Below, one piece after another: positions 1-8,857 of a stretch of DNA of 64,000 nt (position 1 is its first letter; every line of letters begins with the position of its first letter). The DNA is from Ahrensia sp. (GTDB lineage: Bacteria > Pseudomonadota > Alphaproteobacteria > Rhizobiales > Rhizobiaceae). The notes beneath the pieces are model-generated. The model searched no databases. It saw only the letters and a list, made by a program, of their open reading frames with translations, and was not told where the DNA came from. Made by a program: the position numbers and the translations under genes. Where the stretch lies: NCBI GenBank assembly GCA_028817895.1, contig JAPPOQ010000033.1, positions 248,001 to 312,000 of the forward strand, read 5' to 3'.

Positions 1-2
1 TT

Positions 3-635
3 GAGGGCTTTGCCAAGCGTGTCCAGGAGCGCTTTGAATCGCGAGCCGACGTTATGGCGGCGATTGGCGGGGACCACATGCTCAATCCGGGATCGAAGCC
101 CGGTCTGGTCCAACGCAGCTTTCGCGATGCTGCGGTTTTGATTGCGGCATTTGAACGGGACGGTGACGCTCACATTTTGTTGACCCAGCGCACGGATCAT
201 CTCAATTCGCATTCGGGGCAGGTGGCGTTTCCCGGTGGCAAGATCGATGATGGCGAATCGGCGCAGCAGGCGGCGCTTCGAGAGGCGCATGAGGAAGTTG
301 GCCTCGATCCGGGCTCGGTTGAAATACTGGGAACATTTGGAACCTATTATTCGGGTTCTGGCTACAGCATCGCGCCGGTCGTCGGGCTGGTCAGCGGATC
401 GCCCGAACTGAACGTCAATGAAGATGAGGTCGCCGCCGCATTTGAGGTTCCTCTGCGCTGGTTGATGGATCAGAACCGTCACACGGTCGAAAGTCGCATG
501 TGGCAAGACGTTGAGCGCTTCTTCTACGTGATGCCCTATCTGGATGAGGCCGTGGCCCCGCCCGTGGAGCGGCGCATATGGGGCGTGACAGCCGGCATGA
601 TCCGCATGATGCAGGAGCGTCTCTATGGCGGATGA
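3..635 (+). CDS. Nudix hydrolase, CoA pyrophosphatase-like (5' end outside window)
   Basis: Likely hydrolyses the pyrophosphate bond of CoA or related nucleotides in the cytoplasm. The Nudix box is complete (GGKIDDGE, then REAHEEVGL, about bases 234-303). It is preceded by the LLTQR...FPGG pattern typical of the CoA-pyrophosphatase subgroup (known family feature). The frame stays open to the window edge, and the residues before the first ATG at 54 (EGFAKRVQERF...) resemble the usual N-terminal helix of rhizobial homologues, so the true start is probably upstream and 54 is internal. The 3' end overlaps the next gene by 11 bases, suggesting translational coupling with the CCA-adding enzyme. Confidence 0.85.
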   Translation, partial: EGFAKRVQERFESRADVMAAIGGDHMLNPGSKPGLVQRSFRDAAVLIAAFERDGDAHILLTQRTDHLNSHSGQVAFPGGKIDDGESAQQAALREAHEEVGLDPGSVEILGTFGTYYSGSGYSIAPVVGLVSGSPELNVNEDEVAAAFEVPLRWLMDQNRHTVESRMWQDVERFFYVMPYLDEAVAPPVERRIWGVTAGMIRMMQERLYGG

Positions 636-1833
636 AGTGCTGCTGGATTGGCTCGATGATGAACTGGTTCAAGGTCTGCTGGCACTTTTGAATTCAGGTG
701 GTGAAGAAGCACGCGTCGCAGGGGGAGCGGTTCGCAATGCGCTGATGGGGCAGCCTGTGGCGGATATCGACATTGCCACGACGATGCTTCCGGATGCGGT
801 GTCCATGTTGCTCGAGAAGGCCGGCTACAAAATCGTTCCGACCGGAATCGCCCATGGCACGGTCACCGCTGTCGCGAAGGGCCGCGCCTTTGAGATTACG
901 ACCTTACGGCGCGATGTCGCCACCGATGGACGCCACGCCCAAGTTGCGTTCGGTCGCGACTGGGAGGCCGATGCCAAAAGGCGCGATCTCACGATCAACG
1001 CACTCTATATGGATGCAGACGGCAAGGTGCTTGATCGGGTTGGCGGACTGGCAGACATCGAGGCGCGGGTGGTCCGGTTTGTGGGGGATGCGGACCGGCG
1101 CATCCGCGAAGACTACCTGCGGATTTTGCGGTTTTTCCGTTTCTTTGCCTGGTATGGCCAGCATCGACCAGATGCAGACGGGTTGAAGGCCTGCACCCGG
1201 TTGAAGGGCGGCTTGTCCCATCTCTCAGCCGAAAGGGCCTGGCAGGAATTATCGAAGCTGTTGGCTGCGCCCGACCCCTCCAGAGCGATCTTATGGATGC
1301 GTCAGACAGGCGTGTTGAGCGCGGTTCTGCCTGAATCGGAAAAGTGGGGGATCGATGCGTTGCCGGGCTTGATGGCGGCGGAGCGTGACGAGAAATGGCC
1401 GCCCGATCCGCTGCTGCGCCTGATGGCGATCATACCTCCACGTGTGGACGTCATTGAAGGAATGGTTGCTCGCCTCAAGCTGCCCAACAAGGTTCGAGAC
1501 CGCCTCCATGCCTGGTCGAACCATGCCGTGCCCGACGCGCGTGGCGAGCCCGACCAATTTCGGCGATTGCTGTATCGATCGGATGTCGCGGCGATCACGG
1601 ATAGGCTTCGTCTTGCCATCGCACGACAGGACGAGCACGCCGCGAGCTATCGCAGGCTCTTGACTGAGGCTGAAACTTGGGAAAAGCCGACATTTCCACT
1701 GTCCGGCAAAGACTTGCTCGCGTCGGGCATGGAAGCGGGGCCGCAGGTTTCCAAACGCCTCACGGAACTGGAAGAAGCCTGGATGGAGAGCGACTTTACG
1801 CTCTCCAAAGAGGCGCTATTGTCCCTGTCTTGA
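625..1833 (+). CDS. cca: CCA tRNA nucleotidyltransferase / poly(A) polymerase family
   Basis: Adds or repairs the 3'-CCA end of tRNAs using CTP and ATP. This 402-residue protein has the class II nucleotidyltransferase head near the N-terminus: GGAVRN about residues 33-38, followed by a DIDIATT metal-binding motif. Next come the RRDLTINAL motif and an RI.EDYLRILRFFRF segment that contacts the nucleotide. The ATG at 625 lies inside the end of the Nudix gene (11-base overlap). Pairing of a Nudix gene with cca is common in rhizobia as I remember it. Length is normal for the alphaproteobacterial form, which lacks the HD domain of the E. coli enzyme. Confidence 0.93.
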   Translation: MADEVLLDWLDDELVQGLLALLNSGGEEARVAGGAVRNALMGQPVADIDIATTMLPDAVSMLLEKAGYKIVPTGIAHGTVTAVAKGRAFEITTLRRDVATDGRHAQVAFGRDWEADAKRRDLTINALYMDADGKVLDRVGGLADIEARVVRFVGDADRRIREDYLRILRFFRFFAWYGQHRPDADGLKACTRLKGGLSHLSAERAWQELSKLLAAPDPSRAILWMRQTGVLSAVLPESEKWGIDALPGLMAAERDEKWPPDPLLRLMAIIPPRVDVIEGMVARLKLPNKVRDRLHAWSNHAVPDARGEPDQFRRLLYRSDVAAITDRLRLAIARQDEHAASYRRLLTEAETWEKPTFPLSGKDLLASGMEAGPQVSKRLTELEEAWMESDFTLSKEALLSLS

Positions 1834-1894
1834 AGGGCCGTGCCCTGAATGTACAGTGCGCATGCGGTGCCATGCACACAGCGGAGGTGATTTG

Positions 1895-2278
1895 ATGCAG
1901 TTGAGGACGTTGGACCATATCAATGTGCGCACGAACAATCTGGACGCAATGGTCGTCTGGTACATTGACATTCTGGGCATGAGCCGCGGAGACCGGCCAA
2001 ATTTCCCCTTTCCCGGCGCGTGGATGTATGTGGGTTCCGAACCCTATGTCCATCTGGTCGAGGTTGATGATCCCGGCACGGGCTCCGAAGTGCCCCTCAA
2101 GATGGAGCATTTTGCTTTTTCAGCCACCGGACGAGCCGAATTTGAAGCGCGTTTGAAGGCTGCTGGCGAGCGGTTCGAATGCGTGGAAGTGCTCGACATC
2201 AACACGATCCAGTACAATATCTGGGACCCGGACGGGAACCACGTTCATATCGATTTCCACCTTGATGAGCAGGCCTGA
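1895..2278 (+). CDS. VOC (glyoxalase/bleomycin-resistance fold) family protein
   Basis: A 127-residue single-domain vicinal oxygen chelate protein. The N-terminus (LDHINVRTNNLDAMVVWY) gives the first metal-site His and the beta-alpha-beta start. A later MEHFAF and the C-terminal WDPDGNHVHIDF strand supply the other typical ligand positions. I chose the ATG at 1895 because GGAGG lies just upstream (1883-1887) and the fold begins there; an in-frame ATG at 1856 would add 13 unrelated residues. Substrate is unknown; members include lyases, dioxygenases and binding proteins. Confidence 0.8.
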   Translation: MQLRTLDHINVRTNNLDAMVVWYIDILGMSRGDRPNFPFPGAWMYVGSEPYVHLVEVDDPGTGSEVPLKMEHFAFSATGRAEFEARLKAAGERFECVEVLDINTIQYNIWDPDGNHVHIDFHLDEQA

Positions 2279-2284
2279 GCCTTA

Positions 2285-3232
2285 TCAGGGAAATTTCACC
2301 ACAGGCGGCATGGAACTGAGAATCGAATTGACATTGCCGCCGGTTTTCAGGCCAAAAATCGTTCCGCGATCTTGAAGCAGGTTGAACTCGACATAGCGTC
2401 CGCGGCGGATGAGTTGTTCGTCACGCTCGGCGTCCGACCATGGTTTTTCCATATTGCGACGCACAAGCCTCGGGTAGATGTCGGCAAAGGCGCGCCCGAC
2501 ATCCTGAATGAACGCGAAGTCGGCATCCCAGCCTCCCTGTTCAGCGCTGGAATGCAGATAGTCAACAAAAATGCCGCCAATGCCTCGCGGCTCGTCGCGA
2601 TGAGCAAGGTGGAAATACTCGTCGCACCAGTCTTTCAACTCCGCATAGTCGATTTGCGCATGTGCATCGCAGGCGGACTTCATGGCCGCGTGAAAGTCAA
2701 CCGAATCCGGGTCGCTCTGGGTGCGGCGGGCGTCGAGAACGGGCGTGAGGTCCGCGCCGCCCCCGAACCACTGGCGACTTGTGACCACCATCCGCGTGTT
2801 CATGTGAACAGCGGGCACCTGGGGATTGTACATGTGGGCGATCAGCGAAATGCCTGACGCCCAAAAGCGTGGATCTTCTGCGCCACCCGGCATCTGCTTG
2901 CGAAACTCCTCCGAAAACTCGCCATAAACGGTGGAGACATGCACTCCGACTTTTTCGAATACGCGACCATGCATCATCGACATGACCCCGCCGCCGCCTT
3001 TACCTTCTTCACGATCCCAGGGTGTTTGCACAAAGCGGCCCGGTTCCTGGTCGCTCAATGGGCCTTCAACATCATCTTCAAGCGATTCAAATCGCGCGCA
3101 GATGTCGTCACGCAAGGCTTCAAACCACTGGCGAGCCGTGTTTTTCTTGTCCTCCAGATCGTCGGGAAGGTCGGATGGAAGATTGTGTCTGTCTCGCATA
3201 GTCAGCTTGTTCGTCGGTTGGCGATCGGCCAT
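2285..3232 (-). CDS. hemF: oxygen-dependent coproporphyrinogen III oxidase
   Basis: Catalyses aerobic oxidative decarboxylation of coproporphyrinogen III to protoporphyrinogen IX in haem synthesis. The 315-residue protein carries family hallmarks: [19 protein letters not shown], the H-containing [21 protein letters not shown] region split over the active site, and a [16 protein letters not shown] segment near the C-terminus. Length is normal. It ends six bases from the convergent VOC gene and starts 19 bases from the divergent GNAT gene, so it is probably monocistronic. No oxygen-responsive site was recognised in the very short upstream region. Confidence 0.95.
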   Translation of the reverse strand: MADRQPTNKLTMRDRHNLPSDLPDDLEDKKNTARQWFEALRDDICARFESLEDDVEGPLSDQEPGRFVQTPWDREEGKGGGGVMSMMHGRVFEKVGVHVSTVYGEFSEEFRKQMPGGAEDPRFWASGISLIAHMYNPQVPAVHMNTRMVVTSRQWFGGGADLTPVLDARRTQSDPDSVDFHAAMKSACDAHAQIDYAELKDWCDEYFHLAHRDEPRGIGGIFVDYLHSSAEQGGWDADFAFIQDVGRAFADIYPRLVRRNMEKPWSDAERDEQLIRRGRYVEFNLLQDRGTIFGLKTGGNVNSILSSMPPVVKFP

Positions 3233-3251
3233 TGTTTAGAATGGGAGAGGG

Positions 3252-3695
3252 GTGATCGCCAACATGCTGGACATTTTCATTGCATCCGATGCTGCACAGC
3301 GTGACCGTTGCTACTTGCTGCGCATCGCGGTTTTCGTGCGCGGTCAGGGCGTACCGATGTCTATGGAACTGGACGATCATGACGAGACCGAAGCAATCCA
3401 TTTTCTGAGCGTCGAAGAGGGCAAAGACGTCGCCACAGCCCGACTTCTTATTCGTGGCGACAAAGCCAAGGTTCAGCGCGTTGCGGTGTCAAGGACGGTG
3501 CGAGGCAGAGGACATGGGCACACATTGATGCAAACGGTTATCGAGCACGCAAAGTCCCTGGATGCAGTGCGCTGTGTGGTGCTGGACTCGCAGCTTTCGG
3601 CCTCTGAATTCTACGCGAAACTCGGATTCGTGGCCGAAGGCGACCCGTTTGACGATGCAGGAATTGCTCATATCTGCATGCGACTGGCACTTTAG
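3252..3695 (+). CDS. GNAT family N-acetyltransferase
   Basis: A 147-residue GCN5-related acetyltransferase. The acetyl-CoA loop is visible as VQRVAVSRTVRGRGHG (motif A, R/QxxGxG), followed by a helix LMQTVIEHA and the C-terminal SASEFYAKLGFVAEGDPF segment typical of the fold. The N-terminal half resembles the ElaA/YjcF-like subgroup (IRIxVFV...Q.V). The start may be the first ATG used here or the ATG at 3264. The acceptor substrate cannot be predicted. It is transcribed divergently from hemF with almost no spacer. Confidence 0.8.
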   Translation: MIANMLDIFIASDAAQRDRCYLLRIAVFVRGQGVPMSMELDDHDETEAIHFLSVEEGKDVATARLLIRGDKAKVQRVAVSRTVRGRGHGHTLMQTVIEHAKSLDAVRCVVLDSQLSASEFYAKLGFVAEGDPFDDAGIAHICMRLAL

Positions 3696-3946
3696 AGTCC
3701 GGCGAGACAAAGAAAATCTGTCGCAAGTCTGTACATTTATGTCACAACGGTTTAGTTAGCCGACGGTGCAACGCGACTCACGGAGGATGCCCGATGAATA
3801 TGCTACGGCTTTATCACATCTCTGCATTCTCTTTGGGGCGAGCGGTGTTCTCGCCTCTCAGTTAGAGCGACACGCGGCACTGCACCTTTCCCGTTTGGGT
3901 CTTCTTCATCGCTGTTCCGTCTGTCGCGTCCGCGACGCCCTTGCCT
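3696..3946. other. intergenic stretch with a possible 23-codon leader ORF
   Basis: About 250 bases with no convincing gene. A 23-codon frame (3794-3865, beginning MNMLRLYHIS) follows a good GGAGG at 3782-3786 and ends in TAG. The same frame then reads on without another stop into the small membrane ORF downstream, passing a signal-peptide-like run (VFFIAVPSVASA). This could be chance, a leader peptide, or a gene interrupted by an in-frame stop. No clear terminator hairpin was seen. Confidence 0.3.
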
Positions 3947-4207
3947 ATGACGGTACGAAAAATGACCCGCAACGACACTTCCTTTTTGACCCCCACCCGC
4001 ACCGGACGGACGGTTCTGCTGATCCTGCTCGCCGTCCAAACCGTGCTGATCGCATTCATATTGTGGCGTCTCGACGGGTCCATGCAGCGCCAGCCCGCGC
4101 AACAGCGTGATATCCCTTGCCTGGAGCGCTTCGAGCTTCTGCCGGATACGCCTCATCGTGATGGCAACTGCCTGTTGAACCCCACCCGGATATCCAGGAG
4201 TGCATGA
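3947..4207 (+). CDS. small single-pass membrane protein, hypothetical
   Basis: About 86 residues with one clear hydrophobic segment (GRTVLLILLAVQTVLIAFILW, about residues 19-39). A charged cytoplasmic-like N-terminus precedes it and a short Cys-containing tail follows (DIPCLERFELL, GNCLLNP). The stop codon is one base before the ATG of the following ABC exporter, and that gene's ribosome binding site lies inside this frame. The arrangement favours a real, translationally coupled gene. The start is uncertain (TTG 3941, ATG 3947 or ATG 3962). I do not recognise the family. Confidence 0.45.
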   Translation: MTVRKMTRNDTSFLTPTRTGRTVLLILLAVQTVLIAFILWRLDGSMQRQPAQQRDIPCLERFELLPDTPHRDGNCLLNPTRISRSA

Positions 4208-4208
4208 C

Positions 4209-6071
4209 ATGTTGAACCGTGTGCTGAACTGGTTTGAGCAGCTTATCGACCCTTTCCCGCCGGAAGAGCCGACCCGGCCACCTTCCACGCTGTTTGCCTT
4301 CTGCTGGCATTATTCCAAGGGCATCTGGCCATATCTGGCAGTGGTGACGGTGCTCGGCATCTGCATCGCGTTGCTGGAGATCACGATTTTCGGGTTTGTC
4401 GGCAGCATTGTGGAATGGCTGTCGAACGCAGAGCGTGAAAACTTCCTGCAGCGGGAAGCCGCAACGCTTTGGACGATGGCCTTTGTGGTAATCATCGTCG
4501 TGCCGGTGCTTGCAGCCGTGTGGGCATTGATCATGCACCAGACGATCTTTGGCAATTACCCGATGATCATTCGCTGGCAGGCGCATCGTTATATGCTGGG
4601 CCAGTCCATGCAGTTTTATCAGGACGAGTTCGCCGGACGTGTCGCGACCAAGGTTATGCAGGCCGCGCTTGGCGTGCGCGAAACGGTCGTGAAAATCCTC
4701 GACGTGTTCGTTTATGTCACCGTCTATTTCATCGGCGCACTGGTCTTGGTCGCAGCTTTCGACCCCTGGTTGATGCTGCCCTTCATCGTCTGGGTTGCTC
4801 TTTATGCGACAGCATGCTGGTGGTTCCTGCCGCGCATGGCGAAGATTTCGCGGCGTCAAGCGGATGCCCGTTCGCTCATGACGGGTCGCGTTGTCGACAG
4901 CTACACCAATATCTCAACGGTGAAACTCTTCGCCCATGCTGGACGCGAGATCGCCTATGCCCGTGAAAGCATGGAGGGGTTCCTGAAGACGGTTCACCCG
5001 CAGATGCGCCTTTCAACGGGCATGCATGTCACGCTCGACCTGCTCAATCACGGCCTTCTGGTCTCGGTCGGCGTGATCGCGATCTGGCAATGGCTGAACG
5101 GTGCGGCAACTGTCGCTGCGGTCGCCGTCGCTGCTGCGCTGGTGACGCGCATTTCCGGAATGTCGCACTGGATCATGTGGGAACTGGCGGGCCTGTTTGA
5201 AAATATCGGCATGGCAATCGATGGCATGAACACGATCGGTCAGGACCGCAAAGTGCTCGATAAGGCCGATGCAAAAACGCTCGATGTCCCACAGGGGCGG
5301 GTTGTCTTCACCGGCGTGAACTTTCGCTACGACAAGCATGGCAAAGTGATTTCCAACCTCAATCTGGACATTGAGCCGGGCGAAAAGATCGGTATTGTCG
5401 GGCGGTCCGGTGCGGGCAAGACCACGCTGACCAACATCCTGCTGCGGCTCTACGACATTGACGGCGGCGCCGTGACCATTGACGGGCAGAACATCGCCGA
5501 TGTCACGCAGGAAAGCTTGCGTTCGAAAATCGCTGTTGTGACGCAGGATACGTCACTTCTGCACCGTTCGGTGCGCGACAACATCGCCTACGGCCGCCCC
5601 GACGCCACCGAAGAGGCAATCATTGCTGCCGCCAAAAAGGCCAATGCGCATGATTTCATCATCGGTCTGGAGGATGCTGAAGGGCGCAAGGGCTACGACG
5701 CGCAGGTCGGCGAACGTGGCGTCAAACTGTCAGGTGGCCAGAGGCAACGCATTGCGATTGCGCGCGTTTTCCTGAAAGATTCGCCCATTCTGGTTCTGGA
5801 CGAAGCCACGTCGGCCCTCGATTCAGAGGTGGAGGCGGTCATTCAGGAGCAGCTGTTCAATCTGATGGAAGGCAAGACCGTGCTCGCAATCGCTCACCGG
5901 CTGTCCACAATCGCCAGCATGGATCGTCTGATCGTGCTGGAAGGCGGGGAACTGGTGGAGCAGGGCACGCATGATGAGCTGGTCGAGACCGGAGAGCTCT
6001 ATGCCTCGCTGTGGGCGCGACAGTCTGGCGGCTTCATCGGCGGCATCGAAAAGGCAGAGGCGGCCGAGTGA
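4209..6071 (+). CDS. ABC exporter half-transporter (fused permease and ATPase), first of tandem pair
   Basis: A 620-residue type IV (B-family) ABC exporter subunit. An N-terminal six-helix transmembrane domain spans roughly residues 30-330 and a nucleotide-binding domain about 365-600. Walker A GRSGAGKTT is at about residue 398, signature LSGGQRQR at about 507, and Walker B LVLDEATSALDSE at about 526. All catalytic motifs look intact. The ATG at 4209 is eight bases after AGGAG (4196-4200). The next gene encodes a clear paralogue and overlaps by four bases, so the two may form a heterodimer or two homodimers. Substrate is unknown; lipids, peptides or drugs are family options. Confidence 0.9.
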   Translation: MLNRVLNWFEQLIDPFPPEEPTRPPSTLFAFCWHYSKGIWPYLAVVTVLGICIALLEITIFGFVGSIVEWLSNAERENFLQREAATLWTMAFVVIIVVPVLAAVWALIMHQTIFGNYPMIIRWQAHRYMLGQSMQFYQDEFAGRVATKVMQAALGVRETVVKILDVFVYVTVYFIGALVLVAAFDPWLMLPFIVWVALYATACWWFLPRMAKISRRQADARSLMTGRVVDSYTNISTVKLFAHAGREIAYARESMEGFLKTVHPQMRLSTGMHVTLDLLNHGLLVSVGVIAIWQWLNGAATVAAVAVAAALVTRISGMSHWIMWELAGLFENIGMAIDGMNTIGQDRKVLDKADAKTLDVPQGRVVFTGVNFRYDKHGKVISNLNLDIEPGEKIGIVGRSGAGKTTLTNILLRLYDIDGGAVTIDGQNIADVTQESLRSKIAVVTQDTSLLHRSVRDNIAYGRPDATEEAIIAAAKKANAHDFIIGLEDAEGRKGYDAQVGERGVKLSGGQRQRIAIARVFLKDSPILVLDEATSALDSEVEAVIQEQLFNLMEGKTVLAIAHRLSTIASMDRLIVLEGGELVEQGTHDELVETGELYASLWARQSGGFIGGIEKAEAAE

Positions 6072-7969
6072 GGTCGCCTCAACGCCAGGACCCATCCGCG
6101 TCAGACGAGCCGGACCATCTGGAAGGCTTGTTCCTCCTCTTTGAGAACTGGATTGATCCGTTCAGAGATGGCGATGCAGCCAGCCCGCCGCGCAGCGCGT
6201 TTGGTTTTGTGCGCTACTTTCTGGCGCAGACACGCTGGCCGTTCATCGCCTTTCTCGTCATTGCAGGGGTGGTCGGATTTATCGAGACAAGCCTGTTCTG
6301 GTTTGTCGGTCTCATCATCGATGCGCTGAATGCGTCAACACCCGAGACGGTTTGGCAGGACAATGCCTGGCTGTTTGGCCTGATGGCCTTCACACTGCTT
6401 GTGTTGCGCACTTTGTTCTGGTCGCTCAATGCCTTAATCAATGAGCAGACCCTTGTGCCGGGCTTTTTCCAGCTTGTGCGCTGGCAATCGCACCGCCATG
6501 TCCTGCGCCAGAGCTACCAGTTCTTTCAGGACGATTTTGCCGGTCGCGTTGCCACCAAGGTCATGCAATCGGGCCAATCGACCGGTGATTTTCTGATCTC
6601 GATCATCAACTCGATCTGGTTCTTTCTGGTTTTTGGGCTGACCTCGATTGGCCTCTTCGTGGCTCTCGATTGGCGGCTTGGACTGGTCCTCGTCGCCTGG
6701 TTCGGTGCCTATGTTTGGATGGCCTTCCGCATCATGCCGCAAGTGCGCAAGCGTGCGCGGTATATGGCGGACATGAAATCGGGTCTGAATGGTCGCATCG
6801 TCGACAGCTACACCAACGTCCAGACGGTGAAGCTGTTTTCGGCCAATGATCGCGAGGACAGCTTTGCACGCGAGGGCATGGAATTGCTGCGCCGCGCAGT
6901 CGCCAGACTGTCACGTCTGATCACGTCGCTGCGCATGATCCTGTCCGCTCTGAACGGGGTGATGCTGGTTGTGCTGGGCTGGATGTGTATTTCCTTCTGG
7001 CAGGCCGGACATATGACGACCGGAGAGATCGCGACTGTTCTTGGCCTTGGTCTGCGGCTCAACAATATGAGCGGGTGGATCATGTTCCAGATCAACGCGA
7101 TTTTCCGTGATCTAGGCACCATTCAGGACAGTGTGAACACGGTCTCGCAACCCCATGATGTGGTGGACAGCCACGCGCCGGTGGCGCTGCCGCCGGTCAA
7201 GGGCAGGGTGCGCTTTGACGGCGTGACCTTTCACTATGGCAAGGACAGCGGCGTGTTTGATCGTCTCAGCTTCGAGGTGAAGCCCGGCGAGAAGGTCGGC
7301 ATCGTCGGGCGGTCCGGCGCCGGCAAGACGACCCTGATGTCGTTGCTTTTGCGCCTTTATGACGTCGAAGGGGGCCGTATTCTTATCGACGATACGAATA
7401 TCGCAACGGTCCGGCAGGATGCGCTGCGCGGTGCGATCGGTGTGGTCACGCAGGACACATCTTTGCTGCATCGTTCGGTTCGCGACAACATCGCCTATGG
7501 GGCACCGGATGCGTCAATGCGCGATGTCGAGGCAGCCGCGCGGCGAGCCAACGCGCATGAGTTCATTGTGGGTCTGCGCGATGTCAAAGGCCGAAACGGC
7601 TATGACGCGCATGTGGGAGAACGCGGTGTGAAATTGTCGGGCGGGCAACGGCAGCGCATCGCACTCGCCCGCGTGTTTCTCAAAAACGCTCCCCTTCTGG
7701 TTCTCGATGAAGCCACATCCGCCCTTGATTCCGAGGTCGAAGCCGCGATTCAGGACAATCTCGCCACCTTGATGGACGGCAAAACCGTGATCGCCATCGC
7801 GCATCGCCTGTCCACCATCGCCCATCTTGATCGGCTTATCGTCCTGGATGGGGGCAAAATCGTCGAGGAAGGGTCACATGAGGCGTTACTGCGCGCTGGC
7901 GGGCTCTACGCCTCGCTGTGGGAGCGACAATCGGGCGGATTTCTCTCCGTGAAGGAAGCGGCAGAATAG
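6068..7969 (+). CDS. ABC exporter half-transporter (fused permease and ATPase), second of tandem pair
   Basis: A 633-residue paralogue of the preceding gene. Both carry W/FEN/Q.IDPF near the N-terminus, FQDDFAGRVATKVMQ in the transmembrane domain, an intact Walker A (GRSGAGKTT), signature (LSGGQRQR), Walker B (LVLDEATSALD) and the H-loop IAHRLSTIA. The GTG at 6068 overlaps the upstream stop (GTGA). A longer in-frame ATG at 6011 would bury 57 bases in the first gene and is less likely. Since neither ATPase site is degenerate by eye, obligatory heterodimerisation with one dead site is not indicated. Substrate is unknown. Confidence 0.9.
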   Translation: MRSPQRQDPSASDEPDHLEGLFLLFENWIDPFRDGDAASPPRSAFGFVRYFLAQTRWPFIAFLVIAGVVGFIETSLFWFVGLIIDALNASTPETVWQDNAWLFGLMAFTLLVLRTLFWSLNALINEQTLVPGFFQLVRWQSHRHVLRQSYQFFQDDFAGRVATKVMQSGQSTGDFLISIINSIWFFLVFGLTSIGLFVALDWRLGLVLVAWFGAYVWMAFRIMPQVRKRARYMADMKSGLNGRIVDSYTNVQTVKLFSANDREDSFAREGMELLRRAVARLSRLITSLRMILSALNGVMLVVLGWMCISFWQAGHMTTGEIATVLGLGLRLNNMSGWIMFQINAIFRDLGTIQDSVNTVSQPHDVVDSHAPVALPPVKGRVRFDGVTFHYGKDSGVFDRLSFEVKPGEKVGIVGRSGAGKTTLMSLLLRLYDVEGGRILIDDTNIATVRQDALRGAIGVVTQDTSLLHRSVRDNIAYGAPDASMRDVEAAARRANAHEFIVGLRDVKGRNGYDAHVGERGVKLSGGQRQRIALARVFLKNAPLLVLDEATSALDSEVEAAIQDNLATLMDGKTVIAIAHRLSTIAHLDRLIVLDGGKIVEEGSHEALLRAGGLYASLWERQSGGFLSVKEAAE

Positions 7970-7972
7970 GTG

Positions 7973-8830
7973 CTACCGCTCCCCAATCACCCCGTTCTGC
8001 AGTGTACCCACACCCTCGACACTGACCTCCACCACATCACCTTCTTTCAACCAGACGGGAGGGTCGAACCGCGCTCCCGCGCCGGTTGGCGTACCGGTGG
8101 CGATCAGGTCACCGGCCTGCAAGGTCGTGAAGGTCGACAGATATTCGATGATTCTTGCAAAAGGGAACGCCATGGAGGCGGTGGTGTCGCTCTGGCGCGC
8201 CTCGCCATTCACCCGCGTTTCGATCTGCATATCGGTGACATCAATGCCGGAGAGGTCTGTCTCGATCCACGGGCCGAGCCCGCCGGTTCGATCGAAATTC
8301 TTGCCCTGCGTGACATTGAACTTTGCGTGCCGGACCCAGTCACGGATCGTGCCTTCATTCATGATGGTCAGCCCGGCAACATGCGCCATCGCACGGTCCT
8401 GCGCGATACGACGCCCCGGCGTGCCGATGACCAGAACGATCTCGCCTTCATAGTCGAGCTGTTCGGACTCCTTCGGGATCACAAGCGGACGATCATGTGG
8501 AACGAAGGACAGCGGACCGCGCATAAACACGGACGGGTTTGTCGGCGCATCGCTTCCGTCTTTATATTCCGCATTGCGGTTCATGTAGTTCACACCGATG
8601 CAGAAAATCCGTCCTGGGTCCGTAATGGGCAGGTCGAGCCGAAAATCTGAAACGGGCAGGGCGTTTGGGCTGTCGGCTGCATCTTCAGCCTCTGTCATTC
8701 GACCATCATTGAGGAGTTTTCGCACCGACGTTTCGCCAAGCGGTTCCGTCAGGTCGATCAGCCTCCGCTCGGTCATCGCGCCAAGGCGTGCTCCGGGTGT
8801 TGCCCCACAATGATAGGTGACAAGTCTCAT
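7973..8830 (-). CDS. fumarylacetoacetate hydrolase (FAH) family protein
   Basis: A 285-residue member of the FAH fold, whose members hydrolyse or decarboxylate acylpyruvate-like 2-oxo acids with a divalent metal. Family marks are FCIGVNYMNRNAEY, the metal-ligand segment DYEGEIVLVIG, the lid region NVTQGKNFDRTGGLGPWI and the closing TGTPTGAGA motif. The N-terminal ~70 residues form the usual small domain. It ends four bases from the convergent ABC gene. Substrate specificity (acylpyruvate, oxaloacetate or 5-carboxymethyl-2-oxo-hex-3-ene compounds) cannot be read from the sequence. Confidence 0.85.
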   Translation of the reverse strand: MRLVTYHCGATPGARLGAMTERRLIDLTEPLGETSVRKLLNDGRMTEAEDAADSPNALPVSDFRLDLPITDPGRIFCIGVNYMNRNAEYKDGSDAPTNPSVFMRGPLSFVPHDRPLVIPKESEQLDYEGEIVLVIGTPGRRIAQDRAMAHVAGLTIMNEGTIRDWVRHAKFNVTQGKNFDRTGGLGPWIETDLSGIDVTDMQIETRVNGEARQSDTTASMAFPFARIIEYLSTFTTLQAGDLIATGTPTGAGARFDPPVWLKEGDVVEVSVEGVGTLQNGVIGER

Positions 8831-8857
8831 AAGCGCTCTTTTCCGTTATTCGGCCCG

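Noticed and set aside
3803..4288. 161-codon minus-strand frame over the small membrane ORF
   Set aside because: Gly/Arg/Gln-rich translation without hydrophobic or domain structure; the plus-strand frame abuts the ABC start and is more plausible.
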